Below are positions 5,641 to 13,671 of a stretch of 46,536 bases of DNA, one piece after another. The stretch spans positions 1-46,536 of the forward strand of contig JANXWC010000051.1 in assembly GCA_025351355.1 (NCBI GenBank), read 5' to 3'. Origin of the DNA: Hyphomicrobiaceae bacterium. Lineage in GTDB: Bacteria; Pseudomonadota; Alphaproteobacteria; Rhizobiales; Hyphomicrobiaceae. Below the pieces are notes generated by a model, which saw only the letters and a list, made by a program, of their open reading frames with translations, was not told where the DNA came from and did not search any database. The position numbers and the translations under genes are program-made. Positions within the stretch are counted from its first letter, which is position 1. The number at the start of each line of letters is the position of its first letter.

Positions 5641-8139
5641 GTGCCGGGTTCCGCTGCGCCGTCGCCGCCGTTCGAACGTTCCTCCCATGACGCCGGCATT
5701 GCTGCTGACGGCATCGATGCCGTGCTGTCGGAAAATGCGCGTCGCCTCAGGGCCATCGTTGGTCGCTGGCGTCACGAGGATGGCGACCGTCCGACGCCCC
5801 TGCCGCTCTCCCGCCCCCACGCATCAACTGAAGCTTCAACCGAGCCCGCCATCGCGCGGCCGGCCTGCCCGATGCCGAGTGCGCAGCCAGCAATCGATGC
5901 GCCCACTGTAAGTCCGTCGATTCCCGAAGTTGATGCGACAAGAGCTAGCCCGCCGGCGTCTACCGCTTCGCCGGTCGCCGCCATGATCGCCGAGCAACAC
6001 ACGCCTCCTATCGAGGCCCCGCCGACCCAAACAACTGCCGATGCCGCCCATTCGGCGAACCAGCCCCCAATCCTGTCGCGGCCACAAGTCCTGTCGCAGC
6101 CGACGTCCTCTGCACCGCCCGTTACGCCAACCGCTCGATCCGCGCGCATCCAACAGCAATCTGCGGCCCCGACGACTGAACCGCAGCAGATCAAGCCGCG
6201 TCGCGTGCGTCTTTCGCAAGCGGACGGCACCACCGCGCCGACGCCAGCTGCGCTACGGGCCAAGTCTGCCTCGTCTCCAACAGCCTCCCCCGCGGCAATG
6301 GTTGGCGCGCCAGTACAACTTGCCCCACTCGATACTATCGAGCCGCCTGCCGCGCTGATGCCGCCGCCAGTTCATAAGCTGACCAAGAAGGGCGAGCTGT
6401 GGCTGGCCCTCAACGCCAGCCGGCGCGCGATCACTGCAGTAGGCTGGTTCAGCTGCGTCATCAATATTCTGATGATGGCCGGGCCGCTGTTCATGCTGCA
6501 GGTCTACGATCGCGTCATGACCTCCGGCAGCATTCCGACGCTGATTTCCTTGCTGGGCTTGACCACGGCGGTCTACGCGGTCATCGGCATCCTCGAACTC
6601 GTCCGCTCCAGGATCATCACCCGCATTGGCATCGAGATCGATCAACGCATCGGCGACCGCATTTTCGAAGCCGCATTGAAATCGAGCATCGGCGCTACGG
6701 GATCGCCCACCGCAGCCCTGCGTGATCTCGACACGCTCCGCACGTTTGTCGCCGGTCCCGCGCCGATGACTTTTTTCGACGTCTGGTGGGCACCGGTCTA
6801 TTTGTTGGTCATCTTTGCAACGCACTGGACCTTGGGGCTTGCGGCGCTGGGCGGTTGCTGCTTGCTGCTGCTGACCGCCTATCTCAGCGACTCCCGTTCG
6901 CGTGCGCCCTTGCTCGAAAGCCAGAAGTCCGCCGTGCGTGGTATGGAAATGGCCGAGACCGGCCAGCGTAACGCCGAAGCCATTGCCGCCATGGGGATGA
7001 TCGGCGCCTATCGCCAGCGCTGGCAGAAGCTCAATCAGGAAGCGCTCGCCTGGCAGGTCTATGCCTCCGACGTGCTCGGCGGCATTTCCTCGATGTCGAA
7101 AACGCTGCGTCTGCTGCTGCAATCTGGCATGCTCGCGATCGGCGCGGCACTGGCGCTGAAGGGTGAGATCAGCTCCGGCGCGATCATCGCCGCGACGATC
7201 ATTTTCGGTCGCGCTCTGGCGCCGGTCGAGCAAGTCATTACCCACTGGCGCAGTTCGCTCAAGGCGCTCGACGCCTACAAAAAACTCGAAGCCTTGCTTG
7301 TAACGGTGCCGCCCGTCGCGCGCGCCATGGCGCTGCCGCAGCCCAAAGGCTTGCTCGAGGTTGCCGGCCTGCGTGTGGCGGCACCCGGCGGCAAGCAACT
7401 TATCCTCAATGCCGTTTCGTTTCAGGTGGCGCCCGGCCAGATGCTCGCCGTGATCGGTCCGAGCGCCTCCGGCAAATCGTCGCTGACGCGGTCGCTGGTC
7501 GGGCTCTGGCCGCCCGTCGGTGGCAGCATCAAGCTGGACGGCGTCGAGCTCGGCCGTTGGGACAGCGAGTCCCTCGGCCAGCACATCGGCTATCTGCCGC
7601 AGGACATGGAGCTGTTCTCTGGCACCGTGCGCGAGAACATCGGCCGCTTCCGCTTAGACGCCACCGACGACGAAATCATCGCGGCCGCGACCGCAGCTCA
7701 CGCTCACGAGCTGATCATGTCCTTGCCGAAGGGCTATTCAACCGAGCTCGGTGCATTTGGCACGCACTTGTCCGGCGGGCAACGCCAGCGTATCGCGCTG
7801 GCCCGAGCGCTGTTCCGCAATCCGGCTCTGGTGGTGCTCGACGAAGCCAACGCTAATCTCGATCGCGCTGGCGACGTTGCCTTGGCAGCAGCCATCGACG
7901 GCATGCGCAAACGTGGCCAGACCATCATCTTCGTGTCGCATCGCGTGCAAGCCATCCAGCAAGCCGATCTGCTGCTGTATCTCGAGCGTGGCGTGCAGAA
8001 AGCCTTTGGTCCGCGCGCCGAAGTTTTGGCCACTATCAACGGGGCGACGCCGGCTCAGCCGGCGGCGGTTGCGTCAAAGCCGAACGTCGAACCGCGCTCG
8101 CAGCAGCACACGGGTTCACAGCAACCTGCGACAGCATAA
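5641..8139 (+). CDS. Type I secretion ABC transporter (PrtD-like) with long N-terminal extension
   Basis: Inner-membrane permease-ATPase of a type I secretion system. I place the start at GTG 5641, with GAGG eight bases upstream; a TTG at 5572 would add 23 residues but has no ribosome site. 832 residues. Residues 1 to about 245 are Pro/Ala/Ser/Thr-rich and probably disordered; PrtD-type transporters are usually about 560-600 residues, so this extension is unusual. The membrane domain runs from about 246 to 540 and contains the family mark FMLQVYDRVMTSGSIPTL. The ATPase has Walker A GPSASGKSS near 607-615, signature LSGGQRQRIALARAL near 710, and Walker B LVVLDEANANLD near 730; the Asn instead of the usual Thr/Ser after the catalytic-Glu region is common in PrtD relatives. 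No N-terminal C39 peptidase is present. The HlyD partner follows 12 bases downstream; no outer-membrane TolC partner or RTX substrate is in the window. Confidence 0.92.
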   Translation: MPGSAAPSPPFERSSHDAGIAADGIDAVLSENARRLRAIVGRWRHEDGDRPTPLPLSRPHASTEASTEPAIARPACPMPSAQPAIDAPTVSPSIPEVDATRASPPASTASPVAAMIAEQHTPPIEAPPTQTTADAAHSANQPPILSRPQVLSQPTSSAPPVTPTARSARIQQQSAAPTTEPQQIKPRRVRLSQADGTTAPTPAALRAKSASSPTASPAAMVGAPVQLAPLDTIEPPAALMPPPVHKLTKKGELWLALNASRRAITAVGWFSCVINILMMAGPLFMLQVYDRVMTSGSIPTLISLLGLTTAVYAVIGILELVRSRIITRIGIEIDQRIGDRIFEAALKSSIGATGSPTAALRDLDTLRTFVAGPAPMTFFDVWWAPVYLLVIFATHWTLGLAALGGCCLLLLTAYLSDSRSRAPLLESQKSAVRGMEMAETGQRNAEAIAAMGMIGAYRQRWQKLNQEALAWQVYASDVLGGISSMSKTLRLLLQSGMLAIGAALALKGEISSGAIIAATIIFGRALAPVEQVITHWRSSLKALDAYKKLEALLVTVPPVARAMALPQPKGLLEVAGLRVAAPGGKQLILNAVSFQVAPGQMLAVIGPSASGKSSLTRSLVGLWPPVGGSIKLDGVELGRWDSESLGQHIGYLPQDMELFSGTVRENIGRFRLDATDDEIIAAATAAHAHELIMSLPKGYSTELGAFGTHLSGGQRQRIALARALFRNPALVVLDEANANLDRAGDVALAAAIDGMRKRGQTIIFVSHRVQAIQQADLLLYLERGVQKAFGPRAEVLATINGATPAQPAAVASKPNVEPRSQQHTGSQQPATA

Positions 8140-8151
8140 GAGTAAGCATAG

Positions 8152-9531
8152 ATGTCGGCACTAACCTCAGTCGCGATGCACGCTCCAGCGCTGCCGCAAC
8201 ATGCCAACCCGCCGCCAAGTCTCGAAGCGATGACGGAGCTTTGGCCGTCGACGGAACCGTGGATTGCCTTCGGGCGCACCGTTCTCATCGGCTTGGCCAT
8301 CGTCACCGCGCTGTTCGGCTTCGTGTCGATCAACGGCGCGGTGGTGGCCTCCGGCACGGTGACCGTGGAAAGCAGCACCAAAACCGTGCAACATCTCGAC
8401 GGCGGCATCGTGCAGAAAATACTGGTCAAGAACGGTGACCTCGTCAAGGAAGGCGACGTCCTGATCAAGCTCGACGACACGCAGGTGCGCGCTAACGTCG
8501 GCGTTTCGCGCGGCCGCACCTTGGACGCGCTGTCACAACGCTTGCGCCTGGAAGCCGAGCGCGACGGCAAACCGACGTTCATGTTGCCGGAAGCACTGAC
8601 GGCAGCCCAACAACTGGACCCTCAGACAATTCGCATGTTCGAGGCGCAACACGCGCTGTTCACTGCACGGCGCACGGGTCGTCAGGGCGAGCAGGGCGTG
8701 CTCAAGCAGCGCGTCGAGCAGTTGAAAAATGATCTTGGCGGCATGCAACAGCAATTGGAATCGCGACAACGGGAATTGGAGTTGACGTCGCGTGAATTGA
8801 AAGGCGTGCTGCCGCTCTACGAAAAAGGCTTTGTCAATCAGGCGCGCCTCGGTCCCCTGCAACGCGATCAGGCGCGCTTGACAGGCGAGGTCGGACGCCT
8901 GCTCACCGAAGTCGAAAAAGCCAAGTCGGCCATGACCGAAGCCACCCTCAAGCTCAACCAGAGCGATAAGGATTTTCAGTCCCAGGTGGCTGAAGAGTTG
9001 CGCAAGGCATTGACCCAATTCACCGAAGCTAACGAGACGCTTGCAGCCCTTGAGGACAAACTGGCGCGCACGGAAATTCGCGCCCCGCGCCCCGGTCGCA
9101 TCAACGCGCTGGCGGTGTCGACCGAAGGTGGTGTCATCGCCCCAGGAAGCGCCATCGCGCAAGTTGTGCCCGACGACGAGAAGCTCATCATCGAGGCGCG
9201 CATCCAACCGGCGGATATCGACAAGGTCCGTGGCGGACTAAGCGCCGTAGTGAAATTCCCGGCGTTCAATGCGAAATCGACGCCGCGGCTCGAGGGCCTG
9301 GTAACCACAGTTTCCCCATCGACACTCAAGGATCAGGATCAGCAGAACAAGCCCTACTATCAGGTGCAAATCGAATTGCCGGCGGAAGAACTGGCGAAGC
9401 TCGGTCGCGATCACAAGCTGGTGCCGGGGATGCCCGCCGAGGTCTACATCGAGACGCAATCGCGCTCGATCCTGAGTTACGTGGTCAAGCCGGTCGCCGA
9501 TCTCATCAGCCATCTCGGCCGCGACGGCTGA
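8152..9531 (+). CDS. HlyD/PrtE-family type I secretion membrane-fusion protein
   Basis: Periplasmic adaptor that links the ABC transporter to an outer-membrane channel. 459 residues. One N-terminal membrane segment near 42-66 (TVLIGLAIVTALFGFVSING); a lipoyl/barrel half motif GTVTVESSTKTVQHLDGGIV near 69-88 and VKNGDLVKEGDVLIKLDDTQV near 92-112; a long coiled coil from about 140 to 300; the returning half with IRAPRPGRINALAV near 309-322; and the C-terminal LVPGMPAEVYIETQSRSILSYVVKPV that is typical of this family. It starts 12 bases after the ABC gene, so both are surely one operon. A palindromic repeat follows at 9551-9672 and may end the transcript. Confidence 0.95.
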   Translation: MSALTSVAMHAPALPQHANPPPSLEAMTELWPSTEPWIAFGRTVLIGLAIVTALFGFVSINGAVVASGTVTVESSTKTVQHLDGGIVQKILVKNGDLVKEGDVLIKLDDTQVRANVGVSRGRTLDALSQRLRLEAERDGKPTFMLPEALTAAQQLDPQTIRMFEAQHALFTARRTGRQGEQGVLKQRVEQLKNDLGGMQQQLESRQRELELTSRELKGVLPLYEKGFVNQARLGPLQRDQARLTGEVGRLLTEVEKAKSAMTEATLKLNQSDKDFQSQVAEELRKALTQFTEANETLAALEDKLARTEIRAPRPGRINALAVSTEGGVIAPGSAIAQVVPDDEKLIIEARIQPADIDKVRGGLSAVVKFPAFNAKSTPRLEGLVTTVSPSTLKDQDQQNKPYYQVQIELPAEELAKLGRDHKLVPGMPAEVYIETQSRSILSYVVKPVADLISHLGRDG

Positions 9532-9550
9532 CATAACGGCTACACCCACT

Positions 9551-9672
9551 TTCTTCCTCACCCTCGATGGGGGAGGGCGGAACGCCTTGGCGATAGCTCG
9601 GCCTGCTCAATCGTCGCCTCGTGCTTATGGCCGAGCTATCGCTTAGGCGTTCCGGGTGGGGGTGCCTCAACT
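9551..9672. repeat. Modular palindromic element, copy F2
   Basis: CTCGATGGGG.AGGG leads to GGAACGCCT (9579-9587), and AGGCGTTCC (9645-9653) leads into CGGGTGGGGGTGCCTC; both flanks match the element at 45873-46100. Inside, GCGATAGCTCGGCC (9590-9603) pairs exactly with 9629-9642. Together they form a 25-base stem with two mismatches and a 25-base loop. It may also serve as the 3' end of the secretion operon. Confidence 0.8.
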
Positions 9673-9774
9673 GCAACCTTTCAACAGTGCACCAACACCC
9701 TAATTTTAATGTGCTTCACACGACCCGAGCCGCACCGTAGTCTCGGCGCGTGCAGCAAACGGGAGACTATTCTG

Positions 9775-10536
9775 ATGACGATCCACGGCAAGATTTTAGC
9801 GATCGGCGCGGCGCTCGCCCTCGCCGTCGTGCCGGCCAAGGCTGCCGATATCAAGGTGCTGGCAGCCGGTGCCATGAAATCGGTGGTCACGGCTCTTGCG
9901 CCCGATTTCGAAAATCAGACCGGACATCGTCTGTCGATCGACAACGGCACGGTCGGCGCGCTCGCCAAGCGCATCGCCGACGGCGAAGTGTTTGACGTGA
10001 CCATCATTGCACCGGCGGCACTCGACGATCTCGTCAAGCAGGGAAAAATCGTGCCCGGCTCGAAGGTGGCCATCGCCAAGGTGGGTATCGGTGTTGCCGT
10101 TCGCGCCGGCGCCGTTCTGCCGGACATTTCCACCGTCGACGCTTTGAAGAAAGCATTGCTGGATGCGCGCTCCGTCACCTATGTCGATCCGAAGGCCGGC
10201 GGATCGAGCGGCATCTATTTTGACAAGCTGCTTGAGACGATCGGGATCGCCGACGTCGTGCGCGCAAAAGCCAAGCTGCAGCCGGGTGGCTACGTGGCCG
10301 AACTGGTCGCCCGCGGCGAAGTGGAGATGGCCGTGCATCAGATCAGCGAGATCCTGCCAGTGCAGGGCGCAACACTGGTCGGTCCGCTACCGGCCGCCGT
10401 TCAGAATTATACTGTCTATGCAGCGGGCCTCAGTTCGGCGGCGCAACAGCCCGCTGGGGCTGCTGCACTCATCAAGTTCCTCGGCAGCGACACAGCCCAC
10501 GCCGTTCTCAAAGCCAAAGGCATGGAAATTCCCTGA
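9775..10536 (+). CDS. ModA-like periplasmic solute-binding protein
   Basis: 253 residues, with a signal peptide MTIHGKILAIGAALALAVVP cut near AKA-ADIKV. The fold is that of the molybdate/tungstate-type class of binding proteins: IKVLAAGAMKSVVTALAPDF at the mature N-terminus, FDVTIIAPAALDDLVKQGKI near 76-95, VTYVDPKAGGSSGIYFDKLL near 134-153. ModA itself normally has LxVxxAASL at the first ligand loop; here it is LAAGAMKS, the form of a large group of orphan ModA-like proteins whose ligand is uncertain. No ModB or ModC is adjacent, so it either borrows a transporter elsewhere or acts as a sensor. ATG 9775 is preferred over the longer reading from 9709 because GGGAG lies nine bases before it and the signal peptide begins there. 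Convergent with the acyl-CoA ligase. Confidence 0.8.
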   Translation: MTIHGKILAIGAALALAVVPAKAADIKVLAAGAMKSVVTALAPDFENQTGHRLSIDNGTVGALAKRIADGEVFDVTIIAPAALDDLVKQGKIVPGSKVAIAKVGIGVAVRAGAVLPDISTVDALKKALLDARSVTYVDPKAGGSSGIYFDKLLETIGIADVVRAKAKLQPGGYVAELVARGEVEMAVHQISEILPVQGATLVGPLPAAVQNYTVYAAGLSSAAQQPAGAAALIKFLGSDTAHAVLKAKGMEIP

Positions 10537-10553
10537 CCGGCGCGGCGCAGCCT

Positions 10554-12161
10554 TTACCGACTGAGCTTGATGCCGGCCTTGTCGCGGTCCCACAGCGCGT
10601 CGCGATCACGCTCAGCCATCTGCTTGAGTTTGTATTTTTCGATTTTCTCGCTCGCCGTCTTGGGCAACTGGTCGATGAAGGCGATATAGCGCGGCACCAT
10701 GAAGTAGCTCATGTTGCGGCTACAGAAGTCGATCAGCGCCGGCTCGGTCAACGTGCCCCCGGGTTTAACGACGACATAGACCATGACGTCGTCCTCGCTG
10801 ACGTCGGAGGCAATGGCCACGGCCGCGACCTCCTGCACGTCCGGGTGCTTGGCAATCAGCATTTCCACTTCATAAGCCGAAATATTTTCGCCGCGACGGC
10901 GGATCGATTCCTTCTTGCGGTCGACGAACCACAGGTACCCGTCAGCATCGAGATAGCCCCGATCGCCGGTATGGAACCAAAGATTGCGGTTCGCCGCCAC
11001 TGTCGCGTCCGGCATTTTGTAATAGCCGAGCATCCCGATCCAAGGCTCGCGCGACCGCACCAGGATTTCGCCGACGCTGCCCGCAGGCAATAGCTGATCA
11101 TCGTCATCGACGATGGCCACCTCGGCAAGCCCATACGGATGACCGGCGGACGCAGCTTTATCATCGGGTTCGTCCGGCCGGTAGATGGTGACAGCGAACG
11201 TTTCTGTGGCCGCGAATAGCGACGTGACCTTCAATCGGAAGCGTGCGGCATAGTCTGCGAACGCCTGCTTGGACAACGGCACCACCATGCTCTGGCGCAC
11301 TTTGTGCCGGCGTTCGGCGTCGCTTGGCGGTTGTTTCAACAGCAGCGACGCCATCACGCCGAGGGCATTGAACTGCGTCGCGCCGGTGCGGCAGATGTCG
11401 TCCCAGAAACGGCTGGCGGAAAAGCGCGGTGCCAACGCGATCGTCGCATTCGCCCACAGCGCTGCATTGCATGAGTACCAGAGCGCGTTGACGTGGAAGA
11501 GCGGCAGGCAAACGTACAGCACGTCATCGCCCGTGTAGCCGTACTGGGTTGCACAATACCGTCCGATATTGATGCCTTGCGCATGCGGGCTCACCACGCC
11601 CTTGGAGGGCCCGGTGGTGCCGGACGTATAGATGATCAGCGCCGGATCGCTGAATGCGACGGCGTCTGTTGGTGGTGCATTATCGGCGCCCGATTGCACT
11701 CGTCGGAAATCGACAAGTGTGGTTTTCACATCTGCAAGCATCCCCGGTTCGCCCAGGCAAATCACCCCCTGCACACCCCTGAGGTCGGGCAGCACTTGGG
11801 CGACGCGCTCGGCGAATTCAGCTTCGACGACGATCCATGTGGCATCGGATTGCGCCAGGAAATATCTGAGCAAATCGCCCTTGGCCGCCGTGTTGAGCGG
11901 CACGGCTACCGCACCTATTTTCCCCAACGCCCACACCGTCTGCAGGAACTCTGGGTGATTGCCCAGCAGCACAGCGACATGGTCGGATTTTCCGATCCCC
12001 AGCCCAAGCAGTCCGTTGGCCACACGATTGGTGGCCAGGTGAATGTCAGCGTAGGAACAACGTTGCGCGCCCCAGATCAGACAGGTCTTGTCGCCAAGCG
12101 TTGCCGCCTTGTCGGCAAGCAGGTGGCCGATGGTCCGCTGTTGCAGGGGATAGTCGCGCAT
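10554..12161 (-). CDS. AMP-dependent acyl-CoA synthetase/ligase
   Basis: Activates a carboxylic acid to its CoA thioester through an acyl-AMP (ANL superfamily). 535 residues. The P-loop YTSGTTGPSKGVV lies near 179-191, ATETF near 315-319 (A5 motif), GDRGYLDADGYLWFVDRKKE near 398-417 (A7/A8) and the C-terminal lysine region PKTASEKIEKYKLK near 500-515; the usual Gly before the catalytic Lys is Glu here. Overall it resembles CaiC-type and other medium-size carboxylate ligases; the substrate cannot be told. Start at 12161, with AGGGAT about nine bases upstream, a site that lies at the edge of the repeat at 12172-12240. It is divergent from the MaoC-esterase-amidohydrolase operon, with a 134-base shared promoter region, so joint regulation is plausible. 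Confidence 0.9.
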   Translation of the reverse strand: MRDYPLQQRTIGHLLADKAATLGDKTCLIWGAQRCSYADIHLATNRVANGLLGLGIGKSDHVAVLLGNHPEFLQTVWALGKIGAVAVPLNTAAKGDLLRYFLAQSDATWIVVEAEFAERVAQVLPDLRGVQGVICLGEPGMLADVKTTLVDFRRVQSGADNAPPTDAVAFSDPALIIYTSGTTGPSKGVVSPHAQGINIGRYCATQYGYTGDDVLYVCLPLFHVNALWYSCNAALWANATIALAPRFSASRFWDDICRTGATQFNALGVMASLLLKQPPSDAERRHKVRQSMVVPLSKQAFADYAARFRLKVTSLFAATETFAVTIYRPDEPDDKAASAGHPYGLAEVAIVDDDDQLLPAGSVGEILVRSREPWIGMLGYYKMPDATVAANRNLWFHTGDRGYLDADGYLWFVDRKKESIRRRGENISAYEVEMLIAKHPDVQEVAAVAIASDVSEDDVMVYVVVKPGGTLTEPALIDFCSRNMSYFMVPRYIAFIDQLPKTASEKIEKYKLKQMAERDRDALWDRDKAGIKLSR

Positions 12162-12171
12162 GGGATGATCC

Positions 12172-12240
12172 CTAGAGTGCGATCGGATAAGTGTGACGCT
12201 CTTATCCGATAAATCGCGCGATAAGACAAAAAGCTAGGCG
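12172..12240. repeat. Palindromic repeat in divergent promoter region (copy-like)
   Basis: CTAGAGTGC starts and ACAAAAAGCTAGGCG ends the unit, as in the dispersed multi-hairpin repeats. ATCGGATAAG (12182-12191) and CTTATCCGAT (12201-12210) are perfect 10-base arms with a 9-base loop. It has the plan of the first hairpin of the repeat but different sequence, and lacks the second hairpin. It fills half of the gap between two divergent genes, so it could touch promoters or leaders of both. Confidence 0.6.
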
Positions 12241-12295
12241 TCGGCCCACAATCGAAGTTCGGCCGAATAAGCCAGCAATTCAACGGGATTTTCAA

Positions 12296-12745
12296 ATGGG
12301 GCTTTACTACGAGGATTTCGACCCGGCGCGGGCCATCCTCACCCGCGGCCGCACGGTGGGTGAGGGCGACATCACGCAATTCGCCGGCTTGGTCGGAGAC
12401 TTCAATCCCCTGCACGTCGACGCTGCCTACTGCGCCGACACGCCTTACCAGACACGCATCGCGCACGGTCCGTTGACGTTGGCGATGGCGATCGGCCTCA
12501 TGAGCCAGCAGAACTTGATCGATGGCACGACGCACGGGTTGCTTGGTTTGACATGGAGTTTTTCGGCCCCCGTCAAAATCGGCGACACCATCCACGCTAT
12601 GGTTTCGCTTGTCAGTAAGCGCCCGACGCGCAATCCGGCGCGCGGCATCGTCGTGCTGCGTTTGGAAGTTTTCAATCAATCCAACGTATCGGTGCAGGTT
12701 GGCGAAATGACCTTGATGATGCAGCGCCGGAAAGATGCAACATGA
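12296..12745 (+). CDS. MaoC-like (R)-enoyl-CoA hydratase
   Basis: Hot-dog-fold hydratase of 149 residues. The catalytic motif D-x-N-P-L-H (GDFNPLHVDAAYC) is at about residues 38-50, with RIAHGPLTLAMAIGLMS near 59-75 and PVKIGDTIHAMVSLVSKRP near 96-114. Family members add water to trans-enoyl-CoA to give (R)-3-hydroxyacyl-CoA, either for fatty-acid breakdown or to feed polyhydroxyalkanoate synthesis. Its stop overlaps the start of the next gene (ATGA, 12742-12745), so translation is probably coupled. With the acyl-CoA ligase and a depolymerase-like esterase next door, an acyl-CoA/hydroxyacid pathway is likely, but the substrate is not readable. Confidence 0.9.
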   Translation: MGLYYEDFDPARAILTRGRTVGEGDITQFAGLVGDFNPLHVDAAYCADTPYQTRIAHGPLTLAMAIGLMSQQNLIDGTTHGLLGLTWSFSAPVKIGDTIHAMVSLVSKRPTRNPARGIVVLRLEVFNQSNVSVQVGEMTLMMQRRKDAT

Positions 12746-13656
12746 ACGTGCGTCAACTCACGCATGGCTGCGCGGCAGTGCTATGCCTTGTTGCGACGTT
12801 GATTTTTCCGCTTTACGCCGCGGCCGAAACGCAGACCATCGACGTTGGCGGCGTCAAGCGCAGCTATGAGTTGATCGGAGCGAGCACGGGCAAGCCACGC
12901 CCGTTGATACTTGCACTGCACGGCAATATGGGAACGGGCGCCCAATTCCTCAAATACGCTGGTTGGGACAAACTTGCAGCGGCGCAGCAGATCGTTGTCG
13001 CGGCTCCGGATGGCACCAACCGCGCCTGGAACGACGGACGGTCGCCAGCAGAGTTCATGGGCCGCAAACCGGCTTCCGGTATCGACGACGTGGCATTTCT
13101 GACGGAGTTGGTCGAGCATCTGATCACGCGCGGCATCGCCGATCGGCGCAGCGTTTTCGTCACCGGTATATCCAACGGTGGCATGATGACCTATCGCTTG
13201 CTGTGCGATCGAACAGCCCTTTTCGCCGCAGGCGCAGCAGTGATCGCCAACATGCCAGACAGCTCGGCACGGAAATGCCGGCCGAGTCGGCCGGTGCCGA
13301 TGCTGATCATGAACGGCACCGCCGATCGATTGATCCCCTACGACGGCAAACCCGGCAGCTTTCTGAGCACTGCACAGACAGCGGCGTTCTGGCGCGCGCT
13401 GAATGGCTGTGCCGCAGACCCGCAACGTCAGTGGTTGCCGCCGCGTTCGTCGGGCAACGGCACGAAAGTCGAGCGGATCAGCTATAAATGTCCTCCGGCT
13501 AATCAAGTGGTCGTCTATCGCGTCGAAAACGGCGGCCACCAGATGCCGTCGCATTCGACGGCCTTCGTGCTGGAGGCGATGCTCGGACCGCGCAACCGCG
13601 ATATCGAAGGCGCCGAAGAAATCTGGGCCTTCTTCAGTCAATTCGTCATTAAATGA
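12742..13656 (+). CDS. LpqC-type esterase / poly(3-hydroxybutyrate) depolymerase family
   Basis: Secreted alpha/beta hydrolase of 304 residues. A signal peptide covers about residues 1-29 (hydrophobic core AAVLCLVATLIFPLYAAA). The oxyanion region is LALHGNMGTGAQFLKYAGWD near 54-73. The nucleophile elbow is GISNGG with Ser near 151, the acid is the Asp in NGTADRLIPYDG near 194, and the His is in NGGHQMPS near 267. These fit the LpqC/feruloyl-esterase/PHB-depolymerase family (short polyester or aryl ester hydrolysis in the periplasm or outside the cell). No substrate-binding domain is appended, which argues against action on crystalline polymer. It overlaps the upstream hydratase gene by four bases and is followed after 15 bases by the amidohydrolase, so the three form one operon. 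Confidence 0.85.
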   Translation: MNVRQLTHGCAAVLCLVATLIFPLYAAAETQTIDVGGVKRSYELIGASTGKPRPLILALHGNMGTGAQFLKYAGWDKLAAAQQIVVAAPDGTNRAWNDGRSPAEFMGRKPASGIDDVAFLTELVEHLITRGIADRRSVFVTGISNGGMMTYRLLCDRTALFAAGAAVIANMPDSSARKCRPSRPVPMLIMNGTADRLIPYDGKPGSFLSTAQTAAFWRALNGCAADPQRQWLPPRSSGNGTKVERISYKCPPANQVVVYRVENGGHQMPSHSTAFVLEAMLGPRNRDIEGAEEIWAFFSQFVIK

Positions 13657-13671
13657 AATGCACGGAACGCC

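Noticed and set aside
6253-7584. 443-residue minus-strand frame
   Set aside because: Shadow of the type I secretion ABC gene, no domain.
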